Below are positions 16,718-26,420 of a stretch of 64,000 nt of DNA, piece by piece. The DNA is from an uncultured Verrucomicrobiota bacterium (GTDB taxonomy: Bacteria; Verrucomicrobiota; Kiritimatiellia; CAIQIC01; Lenti-01). Each line of letters begins with the position of its first letter. The stretch's first letter is position 1. Made by a program: the position numbers and the translations under genes. The notes below the pieces were generated by a model that searched no databases, was not told the DNA's origin, and saw only the letters and a program-made list of their open reading frames with translations. The stretch lies in the NCBI GenBank assembly GCA_937872095.1, contig CALMNW010000096.1:1-64000 (forward strand), read 5' to 3'.

Positions 16718-19700
16718 TCACGGCGCGAGCGGGACGAGGCGGTAGATGGCGTGCGCGCCGTTGGTGTCGCGGCGCACGTTGAACATGCTCTGGCTTTGGC
16801 TGTTCAGGGCGTGCGTGAAGTTGGTGCTGAGCCAGGTGCCCCACGAGGAATTGGTGCGGATGCCGACGACGTTGGTCTGGTCGTCGTAGACGTAATAATA
16901 GTGGGTCTTGAGATTGGTGGTGAACTGGACCTCGTAGTTGACGATGGGGTCGTAGAAGTCGTTGCCTTCGGTCTGGATGACGAGGTTGGTGGCTTGGACC
17001 ACGAAGTTGGAGATGGCGATCACGTCGGCGATGGGGACGTAGTAGGTGAACGGCTGGGCCGCGGCATCGGCGAAGTTCGTGTAGATGGTGCTGGTATTGG
17101 AACCCGCGCCGCCCAGGAAGACGGGGTCGAAGCCGACTTCGTTGGCATAGGCGCCGATCACGTATTCGATGGTCTGGTGGCGCTCGTAGGTGCGGGCGGG
17201 GATCTGGGCGTAGACGCAGGTGTGGCCGTTGGTGTCGGTGGAGCCGCCGCGCTTGATCATGCCGAGCTGGGTCCAGGTGCCGGCGCCTGCGGAGCGGTGG
17301 TAGAGCGTGCCCGTGGGATTCGCATAGGCGGTATTGGTGTAGCCGTAGTAGATGCCGATGGTGTCCCAATGGGCGGCGCCGAGCGGATCGAGCATGTAGA
17401 AGGGCACCGCCAGATTGGTGTTGGCCGGGACGACCTGCACCGGCTGATGGTGCCAGGCGTAGACGTAGTAGTTGGTGGGGGGCGGCGGCTCTTCGAGCGT
17501 TTGGCCGTCGTTCTCGTCGCCGATGGTCAAATCTCCCTGGCCCCAATCGAAATCGTCGTAGGCGGATCCGGTGCCCACCCGGCCGATGCTGTTGGTTCCG
17601 CTGGGGAATTGGATCTGGGGAATGCGGTCGGCCCCGCTGGCGTAGCCGACGTAGGAGAGGGCATAGACCACATTGCCGTATTGATTCAGCAGGCGGATGA
17701 CGCCGACGCCATCAAAAAAGTGGTCTTTGTACTCGCTACTCAAATAGCTGATATTGGAGGGCACCAAGGTGGTGAACGCCTGGTCGATGGGCTGGTTGCT
17801 GGCGAGTTCCGAATCGCCGACGACGTAGAAGCCGAAACCGTTGGTCTGGTTGGCGAAGATCGTGTTGGTGGGGATGGTATACGTCGCGTAGACCGGCTGG
17901 CCGCCGTTGGCCGCGATGTCGGCGTCGGCGCCGAACGCGAGCTGGATGCGCCACCCGCTGACGTCGGAACCCGCCAAGCCGCAGATTTCGACGAACTCGT
18001 GGTTTTCGCCAATAATAATGGACTCCCATGTATTTGTATCCCAAATCACAGGCTCATCTGAACCGTAGGACGAGTAGAAAAGTTCGTTGATCCAGACGGT
18101 GCCCTGCGGAATGGAGGAAACGTAGTTGGTGGTTGTGGGGGTGGTGTAGACGTTGGTGGCATAGCCGGTCGAATTGGTGTCGGCGCCGATGCCGGCGTAC
18201 TGGACTTTGACGTAGTAGCGGATCATCGTGCCGGCCGATTGCCCGGGAACGTCGGAGATGGAAGCGTAGGACCCGTAGGAGATGGGGGGCATGGCGACGG
18301 GAACCGTCGCGCCGAAGGCGATGCGGTAGTAGCCCGTGACGGAGAGGATGGTGGCGCCGTAGCGGGTCACGACGTCCGCGGTGATCGTCATGTTCTCGTC
18401 GATGACGGGGTTGGCCGGATCGAGGCCGGGGGCGACGAGCACCTGCGGCCGGGGCTGGGGCTCGCCGATGCGGACGTCGTCGATCAGCACGCGGACGGCG
18501 CCGGCGCTGTGGTAGAGGCGGACGTAGCGGTTGGTTTCGTCCTGGAGGAAATAGGTGAACTGCTCGTAGTTGGTCGAAGCGGGGGAAACGCTGGCCAGCG
18601 TGGTCCAGGTCGCGGCGTTCGACGAGATCTGGACCTGGATGGTGAACGCGGCGTCGGAAGCCGACCACTTGCGGGTCCGGAAGCTGATGGTACCCAGGCC
18701 GGTGGCCAGTTCGGGACTGAGGACGTAGTTGCCGACGGTGGTGCCCAGGCGGCAGACTTGGCCTTCATAGGCGTTTTGGCTGTCTACGATGGCGTTGTCG
18801 ATGGTCCACCCCTGGAAGCTGTCGTTGGTATACGTGCCGCGCGCGGGCCACCCGTCGAAGTTCTGGTCGCGGTAGAGTTCCGGCAGCCGGATTTCGATGC
18901 TGTCGACGAGCACGTCGACGGAGCTCTGGGCGGGATCGAACGTGATGCGGGCTTGCGCGTTGGGATCGACCACGTAGAGCCAGGCGGAATAGGTCGTGCC
19001 GGTGGTGACGGTGAAGGAGGCCTGGGTCGTCCAGTTGGAACCGTCCAGCGTGGTCTGGAGCTGCAGGTAGCCCGTGCCGGTTTCGGCGGTCTTGGCCCAG
19101 AACCGGACCTCGCCGAGACCGCCTTCGAAGGCCGGCGAAATCACGGCGCCGTTCGTCGGGCTGATCAAGGCGGCGCGGGTGCCGAGGACGCCGGTGGTGG
19201 GAGCGATCGCGCCGTTCTGGATGCTCCAGCCGTAGCGGGAATAGTTGCCGGGGATCAGGTAGGACGGATCGGTCCAAGCCGTGAAGTCTTCCGTGCGCCG
19301 GGTCGTCGAAAGCTCGCTGACGACGACTTCGTCGATGCGGAAGCGGTTGGTGCCGCCGTCGGTCTGGCGGATGCGGAGATAGAGCGCGTCGGCCTGGTTG
19401 ATGGCGACGACGTAGTAGGCGAAGTTGCTGGCGGCGATGCCGGCCAGCGTCGTGTTGGTGGTCCAGGGGCCGGCGTCGGTGGGGCCGGTTTCGATGGACA
19501 TGGTGACGGGCGGATTCATGGATTCGGTGCGGTACCAGAAGCTGAGGTCGCCGATGCCGCCGGCGAGTTCGCCGCTCATCAGGACGGCGTTGGTGTTCAT
19601 CACCAGGCTGTAGCCGGCGGGCGTGTAGGGCTCGTTGGGGTCGATGTAGGAAATGTCGTGGGTGCCCAGATCGTCGAAGGTGTCCTGATCCGAAATGATC

Positions 19701-21865
19701 CATTCGTCCACCAGGGGGAAGGCGGAGGTCACGGCGTTGACCGTGCCGGTGAAGACGGTGGATTTGCGCGTCAAGGTGTGGTCCTTGGCGTTCCGGCTCC
19801 AGATGGACCCGGAGGCGTTCGCATCGACTTGCCCGACGCGGTCCTTCACCGTGCCGCCCGCGCCGCCCTTGACCAGCACGACCACGTCGTCGCCGTTGAA
19901 GGTCAGGTAGCGGTTCGTCAGCAGGTTGGGCAGTCCGCCGATGGCGAGATCGGGCGCGTAGGCGGGGGGCGAGTCGGGCCGGCCGACCACGAGGGTGGCG
20001 CCGGCCGCGACGTTGCCCGAAAGGGCCATCGTGACGGATGCCGTCGCGGAGCCGTTGTCGTATTGCTGGAGAACGTAGTTCTGGGCCGCGAGATCGAGGT
20101 TGGAAAGGGTCCCGTTGTAGATTTCGATGGCCTTGTTGTTGCCGGTGCCTTCGACGTATTGGGAAATGAAGACGTCCGCCGGGGGGCGTCCGGGCGGCAC
20201 GTTCCAGACGGTCTTGCCGCTGGTGATGGACCAGTCCGGGGCGAATTCCCTGAAGGCGGACAAAGAGCCCCAGGTGTCGAAATTCTGCGTGCGGCCGGCG
20301 ACGGCGCGCATTTCGACGTCGTCCACGTGCATGGTGCCGTTGGATCCGGCGCCGGAACAGAGGAACACCACGTGGGCTTTCGTGGCGTTGGCCGGCGGGG
20401 CGCCTTCCGCCGAATATTTCACCCAGTTGGTGGTGAGCGATTCGATGTTGGCGACGGCTTCGTTGCCCAGAAGCCCGTTGGTCGAATCCATCCACTCGAT
20501 CTTGATCTGCATGGTGCTCGCCGTCCAATCGGGCGTGGCCTTGAGCCAGGCGGAAGCCTGATAGGTTTTGTCCGAAGCGATCAGCACGTCTTGGGCGAAG
20601 GAGGCGTAATCGGTCCATTCGGGATAGAGTTTGCTGTGGATGGCGCCGCACCAGTTGCCGGAATGGGGGGCATAGCCGTCGGCCACGCGCTTGGGCCAGG
20701 CTTGCCAACTGCCCCAGTCCACCGCATAGCCGCCGCCGGGATCCGTGGTTTGCTCGAATCCGGAATTCTTCAGCAGGTTGAATCCGGAGGCGTCCGTATA
20801 GACTTGGCGGAACGTGTAGGCGCCGGTGAGATGGTTGAAGGTGATCCGGTAGCGGCCCGGCGCGATGCCGGTCACGCTCGCGAAGTTGGTCAGCGCGGCG
20901 GCCATCGTCCCGGACGCGGGCAGCGCGGAAGCCGGGGCGCCGTTGGTCATGGCCCAGCGGCCCGCGCCGTTGTTCGCCGAAAACCGCAGCGTGGCGGTGC
21001 CGCCCGACGCGATCATGTTCGTGGTGACGTGGTGGTCCGACTCCCACAGGGCGGTGTCGCCCAGCCGCGTCATGTTCGCCGGCGGAACGTTGGTGCCGAT
21101 GAAGTTGCCCTGCACCGCCATGGACGTGACCGTGAATTCCTGCGTGACGGTTTGGAGGACGGAAAAAGTGGCGTTGCTGACGTCCAACTCGAAATAGAAA
21201 GTGCCGGGCGGGAAGCCGGACAGGGTATAGGAGGATTTTCCGCAGGCGCTGACGTCCGCGGCGGGCACCGAAACCGTGACGCCTTCGGCCGCGCCCCATT
21301 GGTCGTCGGCATCGCCGTTGGGCCGGAACTGGAAGGTCGTGGCGTCTTCCAGCGCAAGGGAAAGGCTCCACAAATTGGTGTTGCCGGGGTGGTTCGTCAG
21401 CATGCTGTTGGCGTTGGGGGTCCAGCTGTTGAAATCGCCGACGATGTCCACGTTGGTGACGGCGGGTATCGGCAGGGGGGCGGCGCCCGCCCATTCCATC
21501 TGGAATTCCAGCGTGGAATCGTTGAACGTGATGCGGTAGAGGCCGTTGGAAAGACCCGCATACGCGAGATTGCCGCCGCCCGGATTGGGCGCGGTGGCGG
21601 TCGCCGGCACGCGGGCGATGGAAGCCCCGCCGCCCCAGTTGACGGTCCACGATCCGTTGGCCGCAAACTTGAATTGGCCGCTCGCGGAAGTCAACGTCTG
21701 GGTGCAGACCCAGACGTTGCCGGCCCCGCCGACGAGAACCATGCTGGGCGTGGTGCTCCAGTCGTTGTGGGTTCCCGGCACGGCCATCGAGGAATAGGGG
21801 GAGGCATGGACGGACAACGCCAGCCCCAACGCCGCCGCTCCGATGATTCCGGCTTTCCTGCTCAT
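16718..21865 (-). CDS. Large secreted multidomain protein with lamin-tail and carbohydrate-binding-like modules
   Basis: A 1715-aa exported protein (signal MSRKAGIIGAAALGLALSVHA). Residues about 25-330 hold three beta-sandwich units with starch-binding-like GTHNDWST, GDFNSWTP and GNFIGTN motifs. About 360-500 is CBM4/9-like (LLKNSGFEQ, then FAQDVLI). About 565-690 is a lamin-tail (LTD) domain (VFISQYVEGTGNNKAIEIYN). Jelly-roll segments follow, and a second LTD starts near 1257 (VWINELFYSS, HEFVEICGL). No glycosidase site and no C-terminal sorting signal were seen. Start ATG 21865 has AGAGGTGG upstream and a good promoter at 21913-21941. Likely a surface or extracellular binding protein; substrate unknown. 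Confidence 0.82.
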   Translation of the reverse strand: MSRKAGIIGAAALGLALSVHASPYSSMAVPGTHNDWSTTPSMVLVGGAGNVWVCTQTLTSASGQFKFAANGSWTVNWGGGASIARVPATATAPNPGGGNLAYAGLSNGLYRITFNDSTLEFQMEWAGAAPLPIPAVTNVDIVGDFNSWTPNANSMLTNHPGNTNLWSLSLALEDATTFQFRPNGDADDQWGAAEGVTVSVPAADVSACGKSSYTLSGFPPGTFYFELDVSNATFSVLQTVTQEFTVTSMAVQGNFIGTNVPPANMTRLGDTALWESDHHVTTNMIASGGTATLRFSANNGAGRWAMTNGAPASALPASGTMAAALTNFASVTGIAPGRYRITFNHLTGAYTFRQVYTDASGFNLLKNSGFEQTTDPGGGYAVDWGSWQAWPKRVADGYAPHSGNWCGAIHSKLYPEWTDYASFAQDVLIASDKTYQASAWLKATPDWTASTMQIKIEWMDSTNGLLGNEAVANIESLTTNWVKYSAEGAPPANATKAHVVFLCSGAGSNGTMHVDDVEMRAVAGRTQNFDTWGSLSAFREFAPDWSITSGKTVWNVPPGRPPADVFISQYVEGTGNNKAIEIYNGTLSNLDLAAQNYVLQQYDNGSATASVTMALSGNVAAGATLVVGRPDSPPAYAPDLAIGGLPNLLTNRYLTFNGDDVVVLVKGGAGGTVKDRVGQVDANASGSIWSRNAKDHTLTRKSTVFTGTVNAVTSAFPLVDEWIISDQDTFDDLGTHDISYIDPNEPYTPAGYSLVMNTNAVLMSGELAGGIGDLSFWYRTESMNPPVTMSIETGPTDAGPWTTNTTLAGIAASNFAYYVVAINQADALYLRIRQTDGGTNRFRIDEVVVSELSTTRRTEDFTAWTDPSYLIPGNYSRYGWSIQNGAIAPTTGVLGTRAALISPTNGAVISPAFEGGLGEVRFWAKTAETGTGYLQLQTTLDGSNWTTQASFTVTTGTTYSAWLYVVDPNAQARITFDPAQSSVDVLVDSIEIRLPELYRDQNFDGWPARGTYTNDSFQGWTIDNAIVDSQNAYEGQVCRLGTTVGNYVLSPELATGLGTISFRTRKWSASDAAFTIQVQISSNAATWTTLASVSPASTNYEQFTYFLQDETNRYVRLYHSAGAVRVLIDDVRIGEPQPRPQVLVAPGLDPANPVIDENMTITADVVTRYGATILSVTGYYRIAFGATVPVAMPPISYGSYASISDVPGQSAGTMIRYYVKVQYAGIGADTNSTGYATNVYTTPTTTNYVSSIPQGTVWINELFYSSYGSDEPVIWDTNTWESIIIGENHEFVEICGLAGSDVSGWRIQLAFGADADIAANGGQPVYATYTIPTNTIFANQTNGFGFYVVGDSELASNQPIDQAFTTLVPSNISYLSSEYKDHFFDGVGVIRLLNQYGNVVYALSYVGYASGADRIPQIQFPSGTNSIGRVGTGSAYDDFDWGQGDLTIGDENDGQTLEEPPPPTNYYVYAWHHQPVQVVPANTNLAVPFYMLDPLGAAHWDTIGIYYGYTNTAYANPTGTLYHRSAGAGTWTQLGMIKRGGSTDTNGHTCVYAQIPARTYERHQTIEYVIGAYANEVGFDPVFLGGAGSNTSTIYTNFADAAAQPFTYYVPIADVIAISNFVVQATNLVIQTEGNDFYDPIVNYEVQFTTNLKTHYYYVYDDQTNVVGIRTNSSWGTWLSTNFTHALNSQSQSMFNVRRDTNGAHAIYRLVPLAP

Positions 21866-21912
21866 GACCACCTCTAAGTTTTCGGGTTGGAGTCCTACTC
21901 CGGCCCACTGGA

Positions 21913-21941
21913 ACCATACCGCTTTCACGGAATCCTGACAA
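21913..21941 (-). promoter_or_regulatory. Sigma-70 type promoter for the 1715-aa secreted protein
   Basis: On the minus strand TTGTCA (5 of 6 to the -35 consensus) is followed after 17 bases by TATGGT (4 of 6 to -10). It is placed 48 bases upstream of the ATG at 21865 in the 223-base divergent region. No comparable promoter was found on the plus strand for the opposite gene. Confidence 0.5.
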
Positions 21942-22088
21942 GAGGGCGTAATCAACTATATAGCAGGAAAAAGGGCGGGGAAGGACGATTCGCCCCTCGG
22001 GCGCCGTCGGGCTGCACATTTCAACTGGCCGGATGCAACGGGAAACGGTAGACTGCAAATGGTGAGGACTGCACCGGGAGCGAAAACC

Positions 22089-23762
22089 ATGAACAAGGCA
22101 ATCATTTGGGGACTGATGATCCTGCTGGCGGCGGGAACGGCGGCGCTGGGACAGGCCACCTTGCCGGCCAGCTACGCCGGACCGTGGAACACGTTGCCGT
22201 CGGGGTGGACGAATTACAGCACCGGAACATATTCCACGGATTACGACGGCGGCGGCGAAGGGTCGGCCAAATTCGACGGCTCGGGGGATTGGATCAAGGT
22301 CAATTTCAGCGGCGCGCCCAGCACCGTGACCTACTACATCCAAGGAAACAGCTTGTCGGGCGACTACTTCTACAAAGTGCAGGAATCCGTCGATGGGTCG
22401 AACTGGACGGACGTGGTCACCTACTACACAAACAATCCCATCCAGAACAGTTCGGCGGTGAAGAGGACGAACAACCTGACATCCACCTCGCGTTACGTGC
22501 AATTCTTGTATGTCACCAAGGTCTACGGCAACGTGGGACTGGACGGCGTCACGATCGCCGGTCCCGGCGCGCCCTCCGTGTCGTTCGATCCGAACGGCAC
22601 GACGAACGCCCCGGTGAGCAACCTCTTCACGATGGCGGTGTCGATTTTGCCTTCGGGCGCCGGCCTGCAGAGTTGGAACATGGCGCCGGCTTATGCGGGG
22701 CCGGCCAGCCTCTCGGGCGGCGTCTTTTCCTTCACGCCGGCCGCGGGGGACAACGGCAAAACCTTCACGGTGTCGGTCGTCGCGACGAATTCGATCGGCA
22801 CGTCGACCGGCACGGCGACGATCGCGGTGACGCCCTACGTGGCGCCGGTGCCCATCGTCGCGTTCAGTCCGGCGGAACCGTACAACATCATGGCAACCTA
22901 TACCCAGAAACTGGGCATCGGGATCGCGCCGGCCGGCAGCGGCCTCCAGAGCTGGACCCTGCTGCCGAGCAACTATGCCGGTTCGGCCACGGTGGTCGGC
23001 ACCAATTTCACGTTCACGACGGCGGCGGCCGACGGCCCCGCCACCTACGTGTTCACCGTCGTCGCCACCAACGTCTTCGGGGCCACGACCGGGACGGCCG
23101 AAATCGCCGTGTCGACCTACGTGTCGCCGCCGCCGCCGAGCGCCTATATCTGCACCTTCGAGGATACCAACAAAACGTCGTACGCCTCCTTGGACATCGT
23201 TCTCAGCAACAAGACCTGGAACTTGACCGGCATCCTGATCGGAACCAGCTCGTCCGATCTCAAGATCGGAGCGAATGCCGCCCGCCTGAAATACGACACC
23301 AGCGACGGCGACGAAACGATGACGGTTCTGAGCCCCGTGATGTCCAACGGCGTTTCCACGATTTCGCTGTGGTACGGCCCCTACGGAACGCACGGCACCA
23401 ACGCGCCGACGCTCGCGGTCGAAATCAGCGAGACCCTGGATACCGGCTGGGTCGAAGTGGGCGAAGTCGTGGTCGGCGCGGTGACGGTGCTGACCTACCA
23501 GTCGATCGACGTCTACGTGTCCACGCCGATCTACGTGCGCATCCGCGGCAAGAGCGGACTCAACGACAAGAGCGCGAACTTCGACAACATCACGATCGTG
23601 CCCTACGCGGCCCCGTCGCAGACGCCCTACGACGAGTTCCTGCTGAAATACAACGTGACGCCGGGCGATCCCGGAACGGGGCCGGACGACGATCTGGACG
23701 GCGACGGGGTCACCAACACGAACGAATTTCTCGTCGACAGCAATCCCTACCAAGCTCCTTGA
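22089..23762 (+). CDS. Secreted Ig-like repeat protein with DxDxDG calcium-type tail
   Basis: A 557-aa exported protein: signal MNKAIIWGLMILLAAGTAAL, an N-terminal beta-sandwich (ASYAGPWNTLPSGWTNYS), and two Ig/cadherin-like repeats, each with a LQSWN/LQSWT, FTFTTAA and NSIGTSTGTA/NVFGATTGTA pattern. A further jelly-roll domain follows. The C-terminus has the acidic loop DDDLDGDGVTNTNEFLVDSN, similar to thrombospondin type 3 or EF-hand-like tails of PVC secreted proteins. It is divergent from the 1715-aa secreted protein and shares its style but no long identity. No enzyme motif is seen; the function is unknown. Confidence 0.78.
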   Translation: MNKAIIWGLMILLAAGTAALGQATLPASYAGPWNTLPSGWTNYSTGTYSTDYDGGGEGSAKFDGSGDWIKVNFSGAPSTVTYYIQGNSLSGDYFYKVQESVDGSNWTDVVTYYTNNPIQNSSAVKRTNNLTSTSRYVQFLYVTKVYGNVGLDGVTIAGPGAPSVSFDPNGTTNAPVSNLFTMAVSILPSGAGLQSWNMAPAYAGPASLSGGVFSFTPAAGDNGKTFTVSVVATNSIGTSTGTATIAVTPYVAPVPIVAFSPAEPYNIMATYTQKLGIGIAPAGSGLQSWTLLPSNYAGSATVVGTNFTFTTAAADGPATYVFTVVATNVFGATTGTAEIAVSTYVSPPPPSAYICTFEDTNKTSYASLDIVLSNKTWNLTGILIGTSSSDLKIGANAARLKYDTSDGDETMTVLSPVMSNGVSTISLWYGPYGTHGTNAPTLAVEISETLDTGWVEVGEVVVGAVTVLTYQSIDVYVSTPIYVRIRGKSGLNDKSANFDNITIVPYAAPSQTPYDEFLLKYNVTPGDPGTGPDDDLDGDGVTNTNEFLVDSNPYQAP

Positions 23763-23771
23763 GCGGGGCGA

Positions 23772-24233
23772 TCAGGGGGGCGGCGGCAGTCGATCCCGGT
23801 TGAGGTCGAGAAAGACGTCGCGCCAGGGGTAGAACCGCAGCAGGGCATCGTCGCGGCAACCCAGCGTGCAGCGCGCGGCGAACAGCGCCTCGACGGTGGC
23901 CAGCCCGGTCTCGGGGTCTGCGTGGATCTTGGACCGGCGGGGGTAGGCGGTGAGCCAGCCGGGCGGAATCGAACGGGCTTCGACGGGCTCGACGGCTTTG
24001 CGCATGCTTGCGGCGTGCCGCCAACTGGCGTCGAGCAGCAGCAGCGGCCGGCCCGCATCGGCGGGGGTGAGCGGCGGCGCATCGGGCGCCAGCAGGAGAT
24101 GGCGCGACAAATCGGGCTTTTGCCGCAGCGGGTACGGCAGGAAATCCAGCCCGGGCGCGCCGCGCAGCGGGCGCACGGTGCACTTGGCGGGATCTTCCCC
24201 GCGCCGGACGACGATGAGGATCGACGGAACCAT
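23772..24233 (-). CDS. Tsr3/DTW-like aminocarboxypropyltransferase family protein
   Basis: A 153-aa protein resembling the Tsr3 family, which in eukaryotes and archaea transfers an aminocarboxypropyl group from S-adenosylmethionine to small-subunit rRNA. Pattern seen: EDPAKCTVRPL near the N-terminus (compare the DPxxCTgxxL of Tsr3), LTPADAGRPLLLLDASWRHA in the middle (LSPxD and DxSW), and YPRRSKIHADPETGLATVEA toward the end. It is convergent with the preceding gene (9-base gap). ATG 24233 is used; ATG 24239 is two codons upstream. The family call is by motif only. Confidence 0.55.
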   Translation of the reverse strand: MVPSILIVVRRGEDPAKCTVRPLRGAPGLDFLPYPLRQKPDLSRHLLLAPDAPPLTPADAGRPLLLLDASWRHAASMRKAVEPVEARSIPPGWLTAYPRRSKIHADPETGLATVEALFAARCTLGCRDDALLRFYPWRDVFLDLNRDRLPPPP

Positions 24234-24237
24234 GGAC

Positions 24238-24282
24238 ATCAATATCCGACATCCAACGTCCAATATTCAATGTTCAATTATC
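24238..24282. repeat. Dispersed TATCCAATGTCCAA-type repeat, copy 3 (diverged)
   Basis: CATCAATATCCGACATCCAA, CGTCCAATATTCAATGTTCA: a looser copy of the CCAATG word repeat at 12143 and 13217. It fills the divergent gap between the Tsr3-like gene and the thioesterase and touches the ATG codons of the former. Confidence 0.65.
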
Positions 24283-24299
24283 CTCCGGGGTGTGGTTCA

Positions 24300-24746
24300 A
24301 TGCTGGCCATGGCAAGAGTGAAACTGGATTTGGACGGCGTGGATTTCGTCTTCCGCACGGAATTGGATGTGCGGATCACGGACATCAACTATGGCCGCCA
24401 CGTGGGCAACGACGCGCTGCTGGGCCTCCTGCACGAGGCGCGCCTGCGGTTCCTGGCGCATTACGGGTTTTCCGAGGAGGATATCGGCGGCGTCGGGATG
24501 CTGATGGGCGACGCCGTGGTGCAGTTCAAGGCCGTGGCGTTCCGCGGCGACCGGCTGGCCGTCGAAATGGGCTTGAACGACGTGGAACGGCGGACGTTCG
24601 ATTTGGCGTATCGCGTGATCCGGCAAGGCGACGGCGCGGTCGTGGCGCTCGCGAAGACCGGCATGGTGGCGTTCGATTACGCGAAGAACCGGCTGGCCGA
24701 CCTGCCGGCGGTCTTCTTGGAGAAGACGGGAGCGAAAAAGGCATGA
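24300..24746 (+). CDS. Hotdog-fold acyl-CoA thioesterase
   Basis: A 148-aa protein of the 4-hydroxybenzoyl-CoA thioesterase/YbgC hotdog family. It shows the family order FRTELDVRITDINYGRHVGN (Asp in the DxNYxxHV motif is the usual catalytic acid), LLHEARLRFLAHYGFSE, and VVQFKAVAFRGDRLAVEM. It would hydrolyse an acyl-CoA thioester in the cytoplasm; the acyl group is unknown. ATG 24309 (MARVKLDL) is an alternative start. Its stop overlaps the nadE start (ATGA), so the two genes are co-translated. Confidence 0.85.
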   Translation: MLAMARVKLDLDGVDFVFRTELDVRITDINYGRHVGNDALLGLLHEARLRFLAHYGFSEEDIGGVGMLMGDAVVQFKAVAFRGDRLAVEMGLNDVERRTFDLAYRVIRQGDGAVVALAKTGMVAFDYAKNRLADLPAVFLEKTGAKKA

Positions 24747-26377
24747 AATTCGCGCTGGTCCAGATGAATTCCACCGTGGGGGCGGTGCGGGAAAACGCGG
24801 CGAAAATCGCGCGCTTCGCGCACGAGGCCGCCGCCGCCGGCGCGGACGTCGCCGTCTTTCCCGAATTGGCCCTGTGCGGATATCCGCCGGACGACCTCGT
24901 GCTGCGGCCGCGCTTCATGGACGCGGTCGAGGCGGAGGCCGAACGGCTCGCCGCCGCGTTGCCGAATGACCTCCTGGCGCTCGTGGGCGCGCCGCTGCGC
25001 GAGGGCGGCAAGCTCCGCAACGCGGCGCTGCTGTTCCACGGCGGAAAACGCGTCGCGACGGCGCAGAAAATGCTCCTGCCGAACTACGGCGTGTTCGACG
25101 AGCGGCGCATCTTCGCGCCGGGCGCCGCGCCGACGGTCTTCGAATTCCGGGGCGCGCGCCTGGCGGTGCACGTCTGCGAGGATTCCTGGTGGCCCGAGGG
25201 CGAATCCTTCCGCGGCCTGAAGGGGACCTGCGACGTGCTGGTCAATTTGTCGGCCTCCCCGTACTGCCGCGGCCGCGAAAACGACCGCGAGGAAATGGCG
25301 CGGAAGGCGACCGCCGCGCTGGGCGTCCCGATGCTCTACACGAACATCGTCGGCGGCCAGGACGAATTGGTGTTCGACGGCGGCGGCATGGCCGTGGCCG
25401 CCGACGGGAAGGTCGCGACCCGCTCGGAGCTGTTCCGCGAAGGCCTGCTGACGGTCGACGTGGCGCCGGCGGGCGGGACGTGGGCGCCCGCGCCGGGCCG
25501 CCTCGCGGCGATGCCGGACGCGGTCGAGGAGGTTTACGAGGCGCTCCAGATCGGCCTGCGGGACTACGTCGACAAGAACGGCTTTCCCGGCGTGATCGTG
25601 GCGCTCTCGGGCGGCATCGATTCCGCGCTGGTGGCGACGATCGCCGTTGATGCGCTGGGCAAGGACCGCGTGTTCGGCGTGACGCTGCCGTCCGTCATCA
25701 CGTCCAAGGAAACTTTCTCCGACGCGCTGGAATTGGCGAAGCGGCTGGGCATTCCCTGCCCGCAGATCCCGATCGCGCCGGCGGTGGACGCGCTGTCCGG
25801 GATGCTCGGGCCGGCCTGCGCGGCGGTGGACTGGGCGAAACCGCTGCCGGGCACGCTCATGGAGGAAAACCTGCAGGCGCGCATCCGCGGCGTGATCGTC
25901 ATGGCGCTCTCGAACCGCTTCGGCCACATGGTGGTCACCACGGGCAACAAGAGCGAGATGGCCACGGGCTACGCGACGCTCTACGGCGACATGTGCGGCG
26001 GCTTCGCGCTGATCAAGGACGTGCCCAAGATGCTGGTGTTCGAGCTGGCCCGCTGGCGCAACCGGCGCGGCGAGGTCATTCCGCCCTCGACGATTTCGCG
26101 CCCGCCCTCGGCCGAACTGAAGCCGGGCCAGCGCGATTCGGACTCCCTGCCACCCTACGACGTGCTCGATCCGATCCTCGAGCGCTACGTCGAGCAGCAG
26201 GCGGGCCTGCCCGACATCCTCGCCGAAGGCTTCGACGAAGCCACGACGCGGCGCGTGGCGCGGATGGTGGACCGCAGCGAGTACAAGCGGCGTCAGGGCG
26301 CTCCCGGCGTGAAGATCACGCCCAAGGCGTTCGGCCGCGACCGCCGCATGCCCATCACCAACGGCTTCCGCGAATAG
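24743..26377 (+). CDS. nadE: Glutamine-dependent NAD+ synthetase
   Basis: Makes NAD+ from nicotinate adenine dinucleotide with ATP and glutamine-derived ammonia. Two domains are seen. The N-terminal nitrilase-type glutaminase has the triad E41 (FPELALCGYPP), K109 (KMLLPNYGVFDE) and C145 (VHVCEDSWW). The C-terminal synthetase has the PP-loop ALSGGIDSALVATI (287-300), TTGNKSEMATGYATLYGDM, and a C-terminal YKRRQGAPGVKITPKAFGRD. Length 544 aa is normal for the two-domain form. Downstream is a 207-base gap filled with palindromic repeats. Confidence 0.97.
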   Translation: MKFALVQMNSTVGAVRENAAKIARFAHEAAAAGADVAVFPELALCGYPPDDLVLRPRFMDAVEAEAERLAAALPNDLLALVGAPLREGGKLRNAALLFHGGKRVATAQKMLLPNYGVFDERRIFAPGAAPTVFEFRGARLAVHVCEDSWWPEGESFRGLKGTCDVLVNLSASPYCRGRENDREEMARKATAALGVPMLYTNIVGGQDELVFDGGGMAVAADGKVATRSELFREGLLTVDVAPAGGTWAPAPGRLAAMPDAVEEVYEALQIGLRDYVDKNGFPGVIVALSGGIDSALVATIAVDALGKDRVFGVTLPSVITSKETFSDALELAKRLGIPCPQIPIAPAVDALSGMLGPACAAVDWAKPLPGTLMEENLQARIRGVIVMALSNRFGHMVVTTGNKSEMATGYATLYGDMCGGFALIKDVPKMLVFELARWRNRRGEVIPPSTISRPPSAELKPGQRDSDSLPPYDVLDPILERYVEQQAGLPDILAEGFDEATTRRVARMVDRSEYKRRQGAPGVKITPKAFGRDRRMPITNGFRE

Positions 26378-26420
26378 CGCCCCCCGCGCGCGGCAAATCG
26401 CAGTTTGTTCCGGCCGCCCC

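Noticed and set aside
18239-21877. Long plus-strand open frame opposite the 1715-aa secreted protein
   Set aside because: The minus strand encodes a protein with a signal peptide, promoter and recognised domains; the plus frame is a GC-rich shadow with no domain or ribosome site.
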